Part shown: one piece after another, positions 61,948 to 64,000 of the stretch
Layout of the letters: each line of letters starts with the position of its first letter
How positions within the stretch are numbered: the stretch's first letter is position 1
DNA from: Rothia kristinae NBRC 15354
GTDB lineage: Bacteria; Actinomycetota; Actinomycetes; Actinomycetales; Micrococcaceae
Length of the DNA: 64,000 nt
Direction of reading: 5' to 3'
NCBI RefSeq assembly: GCF_001570865.1
Contig: NZ_BCSM01000005.1
Span: 80,335 to 144,334, forward strand
Notes under the pieces: generated by a model
Database searches by the model: none
What the model was told of the DNA's origin: nothing
The model's input: the letters and a program-made list of their open reading frames with translations, nothing else
Translations under genes and position numbers: made by a program

Positions 61948-63156
61948 TTATTCAGTGAACTTTTCCCGTATTTTTCGCCCGGCCCGCTCCGCGAAGGCGT
62001 CGATGGCGGCCAGCACCTCGTCGCTGCGCCAGAAGGGCCCCAGCCGGTGTTCGCTCTTGGACCGCAGGATCCCGGCCTCGGTCAGCGCGCGCAGCGGCGG
62101 ATACCGTCCGGCTGGCGCACTCCCAGCTCCTCGGCCGCGGTAGTGCTGGTCAGCACCGGCCTGCGGGGTAGCATGTCCAGCAGCCGCCACGCATTGGAGT
62201 TCTTCCGCGGCGTCAGCCGTTCATCCCAGCGGGCCCGGGTATCGTCGATCTCCTCCACCAGCCGCCGTCCGTTGGCAACGGCCCGCGGCGCCGCCAGGTT
62301 GAACTGGCCCACGATGGGGTCCAGATCCCCCGCCCGGTAGACATCCACCGCGGCGTGGTACCCTTCCACATCCGCGAGCAGCCCCGCGGAGACTGGTGCC
62401 GCCACGTTGCGCGTCACGTCGCGGTGGCGCGGCATCGCCTGCGCCAGGGCCCGGCCCGTGAGTCCGTTGCCGTCGGTGAACGGGTGGATCGTATCGAACT
62501 GGGCTTGGGCCAGCGCGGTTCTCACCAGCGGCGGCAGATCAGTGCGCGCGATGAACCGCACCAGATCCTCCATCAGCTCGGGGACGCTCCCGTGGTCCGG
62601 GGCCACGTAGGTGGCGCCGATGGGGGAGTCCGAGCGGGTGCCGATCCACACCGGCTCATCCCGCCATCGCCCCGGGGGGGGGGTGCCGCGGCGGCACTCC
62701 ATCAGCACGGCGTGCATCCGCAGGATGGTCGGCGCGGTCAGCTTCTCGGAGAGTGTCAGTGCGGCGCGCAGCGCCCTGGTGTTCGCGGCGATCTCCTCGG
62801 CGTTGCGGCTGCGCTTCACACCCAGCGCCGCGCTGAAGATCGCGCGGGCCGAGGCTGTCAGGTTCTCGATCTGCGAGGAGGAGGCCGCCTCGGAGCGCAG
62901 CAGCACCGGGGCGAAGGAGGCTTACCCGCTGTCCCAGCTCGGCGTCGAAGCGCCTCAGCTCCTGGGCCGCCTGCTCCGCCAGCTGCTGGATCGGTGCCGC
63001 CAGCACGGGGGCGCGGTCCCGGATCAGCGGCGCCACGGTCGCCCGGTACATCGAGCTGCGCGCGCCCAGGGCGCCATCCACGCCCCAGCTCGCCTGCCTG
63101 CTGGGCGTCCAACGCCGCTCCTCGAAGCCGATGCCGGGCCACCCGTCTCTGCTCAT
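61948..63156 (-). pseudogene. Fic/DOC-family AMP-transferase gene with two compensating frameshifts
   Basis: About 402 residues if repaired. It starts at ATG 63156 (MSRDGWPGIGFEERRW, RATVAPLIRD). An extra A near 62922-62923 shifts the frame; the next segment has the inhibitory-helix motif SSSQIENLTAS and the Fic core HPFTDGNGLTGRALAQA. A missing base near 62094-62096 then shifts it again into RALTEAGILRSKSEHR and the wHTH end. Canonical Fic cores read HPFxDGNGRxxR; here the first Arg is Leu while catalytic His is kept. Fic enzymes AMPylate target proteins, and this fusion type has an N-terminal Fic_N and a C-terminal winged helix. A long palindrome upstream may be its operator. Function is doubtful as sequenced. 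Confidence 0.87.
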
Positions 63157-63169
63157 AACGCCACCTCCC

Positions 63170-63203
63170 GTTTTTATGAGTAACCGCAGTTACTCATAAA
63201 AAC
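63170..63203. promoter_or_regulatory. 34-bp perfect inverted repeat upstream of fic
   Basis: Arms GTTTTTATGAGTAAC and GTTACTCATAAAAAC (15 bp each, fully complementary) with spacer CGCA, ending 14 bp before the fic start codon on the minus strand. AT-rich within GC-rich DNA. Probably an operator for the Fic winged helix or another local regulator; a terminator role is less likely between divergent genes. Confidence 0.75.
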
Positions 63204-63263
63204 CACTGGAGTTGCCCCCCGCTCGCCCCCACTCGCCGCGCCTGCTTCGCCCCTTCCCTGGCC

Positions 63264-63281
63264 TGTAGCACCGGTGCTACA
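63264..63281 (+). promoter_or_regulatory. 18-bp perfect palindrome, vapBC operator
   Basis: TGTAGCACCGGTGCTACA is a perfect palindrome 9 bp before the antitoxin ATG. A perfect dyad so close to the start is the usual autoregulatory site of Phd/VapB-type antitoxins. Confidence 0.8.
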
Positions 63282-63289
63282 TTCAGGGC

Positions 63290-63571
63290 ATGGCGATCCA
63301 GGCACACGATGAGCAGAGTCTCTCACAGCGTGAGCTGCGCAACGAGTCGGCGCGCGTGCTGAGGGAGGTGGCTGAGGGGCGATCGTTCGTCATCACCAAC
63401 CGTTCGACGCCGGTGGCGCGTCTGGTGCCGGTGGACGTGGAGGAGCCGCGGCTGCGCGTCAGCCGCCCGGCGCGACGCCGGGGCGGCTGGACTCTGCCAG
63501 ACCGGACGCAGGGCGGCAGTGGCCGCAGCGTCGAGGAGATCCTCGATGAGCTGCGGGAGGACCGCGTGTGA
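63290..63571 (+). CDS. vapB: Phd/YefM-type antitoxin
   Basis: A 93-residue antitoxin. The N-terminal Phd fold reads QRELRNESARVLREVAEGRSFVITNRSTPVARLVPVD. The C-terminal ~40 residues (PARRRGGWTLPDRTQ, VEEILDELREDRV) would wrap the toxin. It should bind the 18-bp palindrome upstream as a dimer and repress the operon. Its stop codon overlaps the toxin's GTG (GTGA), fixing antitoxin-first stoichiometry. It lies between the fic palindrome and repeat C3, in an accessory patch of GC-rich composition. Confidence 0.92.
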   Translation: MAIQAHDEQSLSQRELRNESARVLREVAEGRSFVITNRSTPVARLVPVDVEEPRLRVSRPARRRGGWTLPDRTQGGSGRSVEEILDELREDRV

Positions 63572-63969
63572 GTCGGCGGCTGACGGTCTACGTGGACACC
63601 TCAGCGATGGCGACGCTTCTGCTCGGACAGGCGCGGGCTCCAGCGCTTCTGGAATGGCTCAACACCAGCGAGGTGGATCTGGTCTCCTCCGATCTTCTGG
63701 AGACGGAGCTGCGACGGGTGGGCTTCCGCGAGGACCTGCCGCAGTCTGAGGTGAGCGCGGTCCTGGACGGGGTGACCCTCTTCGGCCTCGATCGGACCGT
63801 CTTCGTGGGGGCGGGGCTGCTGCCGATGCCCTATCTTCGATCTCTGGATGCGCTGCATCTTGAGTCAGCGCTCATGCTGTCCGCAGATGCCCTGCTGACC
63901 TACGACCACCGCTTGGCTGATGCAGCGCATGCGGTCGGTCTCCGAACGGTGGCACCCGGGGAGGACTGA
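63568..63969 (+). CDS. vapC: PIN-domain toxin ribonuclease
   Basis: A 133-residue PIN nuclease that would cleave RNA, typically tRNA or rRNA, when free. All acidic positions are present: Asp in TVYVDTSAMA, Glu in SDLLETELRR, Asp in RSLDALHLESAL and Asp in LLTYDHRLADAA. The start is GTG 63568 coupled to the antitoxin. Full length; no interruption. The target is not predictable. Repeat C3 begins immediately after the stop. Confidence 0.94.
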   Translation: MSRRLTVYVDTSAMATLLLGQARAPALLEWLNTSEVDLVSSDLLETELRRVGFREDLPQSEVSAVLDGVTLFGLDRTVFVGAGLLPMPYLRSLDALHLESALMLSADALLTYDHRLADAAHAVGLRTVAPGED

Positions 63970-64000
63970 GCGACCCGGCGCTCCCGCACCCACCCATGCA
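63970..64000. repeat. Family C repeat, copy C3 (cut by window end)
   Basis: A GCGACCCGGCGCTCCCGCAC forward unit begins directly after the vapC stop and matches the first unit of C2. The inverted half would lie beyond the window. Confidence 0.75.

Larger units (their letters stand above)
60800..61950. other. Low-GC inserted segment (about 1.15 kb)
   Basis: The sequence between the truncated hsdM and the fic remnant is strikingly AT-rich for this genome and uses codons rare elsewhere, including TTA. It contains the two overlapping membrane-protein genes at 60925-61505. From 61506 to 61950 I find no supportable gene. One 43-codon ATG frame (61815-61946) lacks a ribosome site. No transposase, terminal inverted repeat or target-site duplication is evident, so the insertion mechanism is unknown. 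Confidence 0.8.

Noticed and set aside
60665..63969. Prophage or IS-mediated island
   Set aside because: No integrase, transposase, phage structural gene, or target duplication could be identified.

Overview
The window is high-GC actinobacterial DNA, with frequent GTG starts and long antisense open frames. It looks like a Micrococcales genome, and Micrococcaceae (Kocuria/Micrococcus/Arthrobacter relatives) is my best inference. Supporting content: GTP-type PEP carboxykinase, an NsrR with the Asp8 plus three-Cys cluster pattern, an AhlD-type lactonase close to the Arthrobacter enzyme, Lhr helicase, and a sigma-factor/Ogt operon. I see no plasmid backbone, prophage, IS element or CRISPR array. 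Most of it reads as chromosome with small accessory insertions.

Layout. 1-1085: partial Nramp transporter. 1308-10651: a surface-glycan locus (UDP-glucose dehydrogenase, WcbI-like protein, two two-domain glycosyltransferases, a GT28-like and a GT2 enzyme). Three of its six genes carry a nonsense codon or frameshift. 10761-13560: MoeB/MoeZ-like activating enzyme without its zinc cysteines, a glycine-zipper membrane protein and a YczE-like protein. 13731-16644: copper operon (YdhK-like lipoprotein and CPH-type P1B ATPase) behind a perfect CsoR-like palindrome. 16802-19359: an SDR/hydrolase/isomerase operon with a frameshift and an in-frame TAG. 20242-22533: tRNA-Lys, then a sigma factor/Ogt operon bracketed by two copies of a composite palindromic repeat, then Dps. 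22761-29285: alcohol dehydrogenase, AhlD lactonase with an FmdB-like protein, cardiolipin synthase, and an 827-residue SF1-helicase-like protein whose ATPase motifs are destroyed. 29439-35732: membrane/efflux block (FUSC protein, internally duplicated permease-like protein, MarR, MMPL). 35752-37703: SRPBCC protein and tRNA-guanine transglycosylase.

37872-39319 is a two-gene HTH plus nucleotidyltransferase module resembling AbiE/MenAT toxin-antitoxin systems, preceded by direct repeats. 39328-43344 holds a NUDIX-like protein, GH76, pseudouridine synthase and esterase. 43434-46856 is a PLD-SF2 helicase-DUF3427 gene bracketed by a second palindromic repeat family. 46883-54333 holds Lhr, a nitroreductase, a DUF4232 lipoprotein and a [2Fe-2S] ferredoxin. 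54621-55835 is an NgoMIV-family restriction endonuclease with no methyltransferase nearby and Arg in place of the catalytic Lys, followed by tRNA-Arg. 56516-60448 holds pckG, nsrR and hmp. 60665-63969 is an accessory patch: a truncated hsdM, about 1.15 kb of low-GC DNA with two overlapping membrane-protein genes, a twice-frameshifted fic gene behind a 34-bp inverted repeat, and a vapBC pair behind an 18-bp perfect palindrome.

The most unusual pattern is three sequence-unrelated repeat families with the same design: forward copies, then inverted copies, able to fold into a long hairpin. Each family brackets a gene or segment: A the sigma/ogt operon, B the PLD-helicase, C the hmp gene and then the accessory patch. 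Two interpretations remain open, cassette boundaries or gene-end RNA/protein-binding elements.
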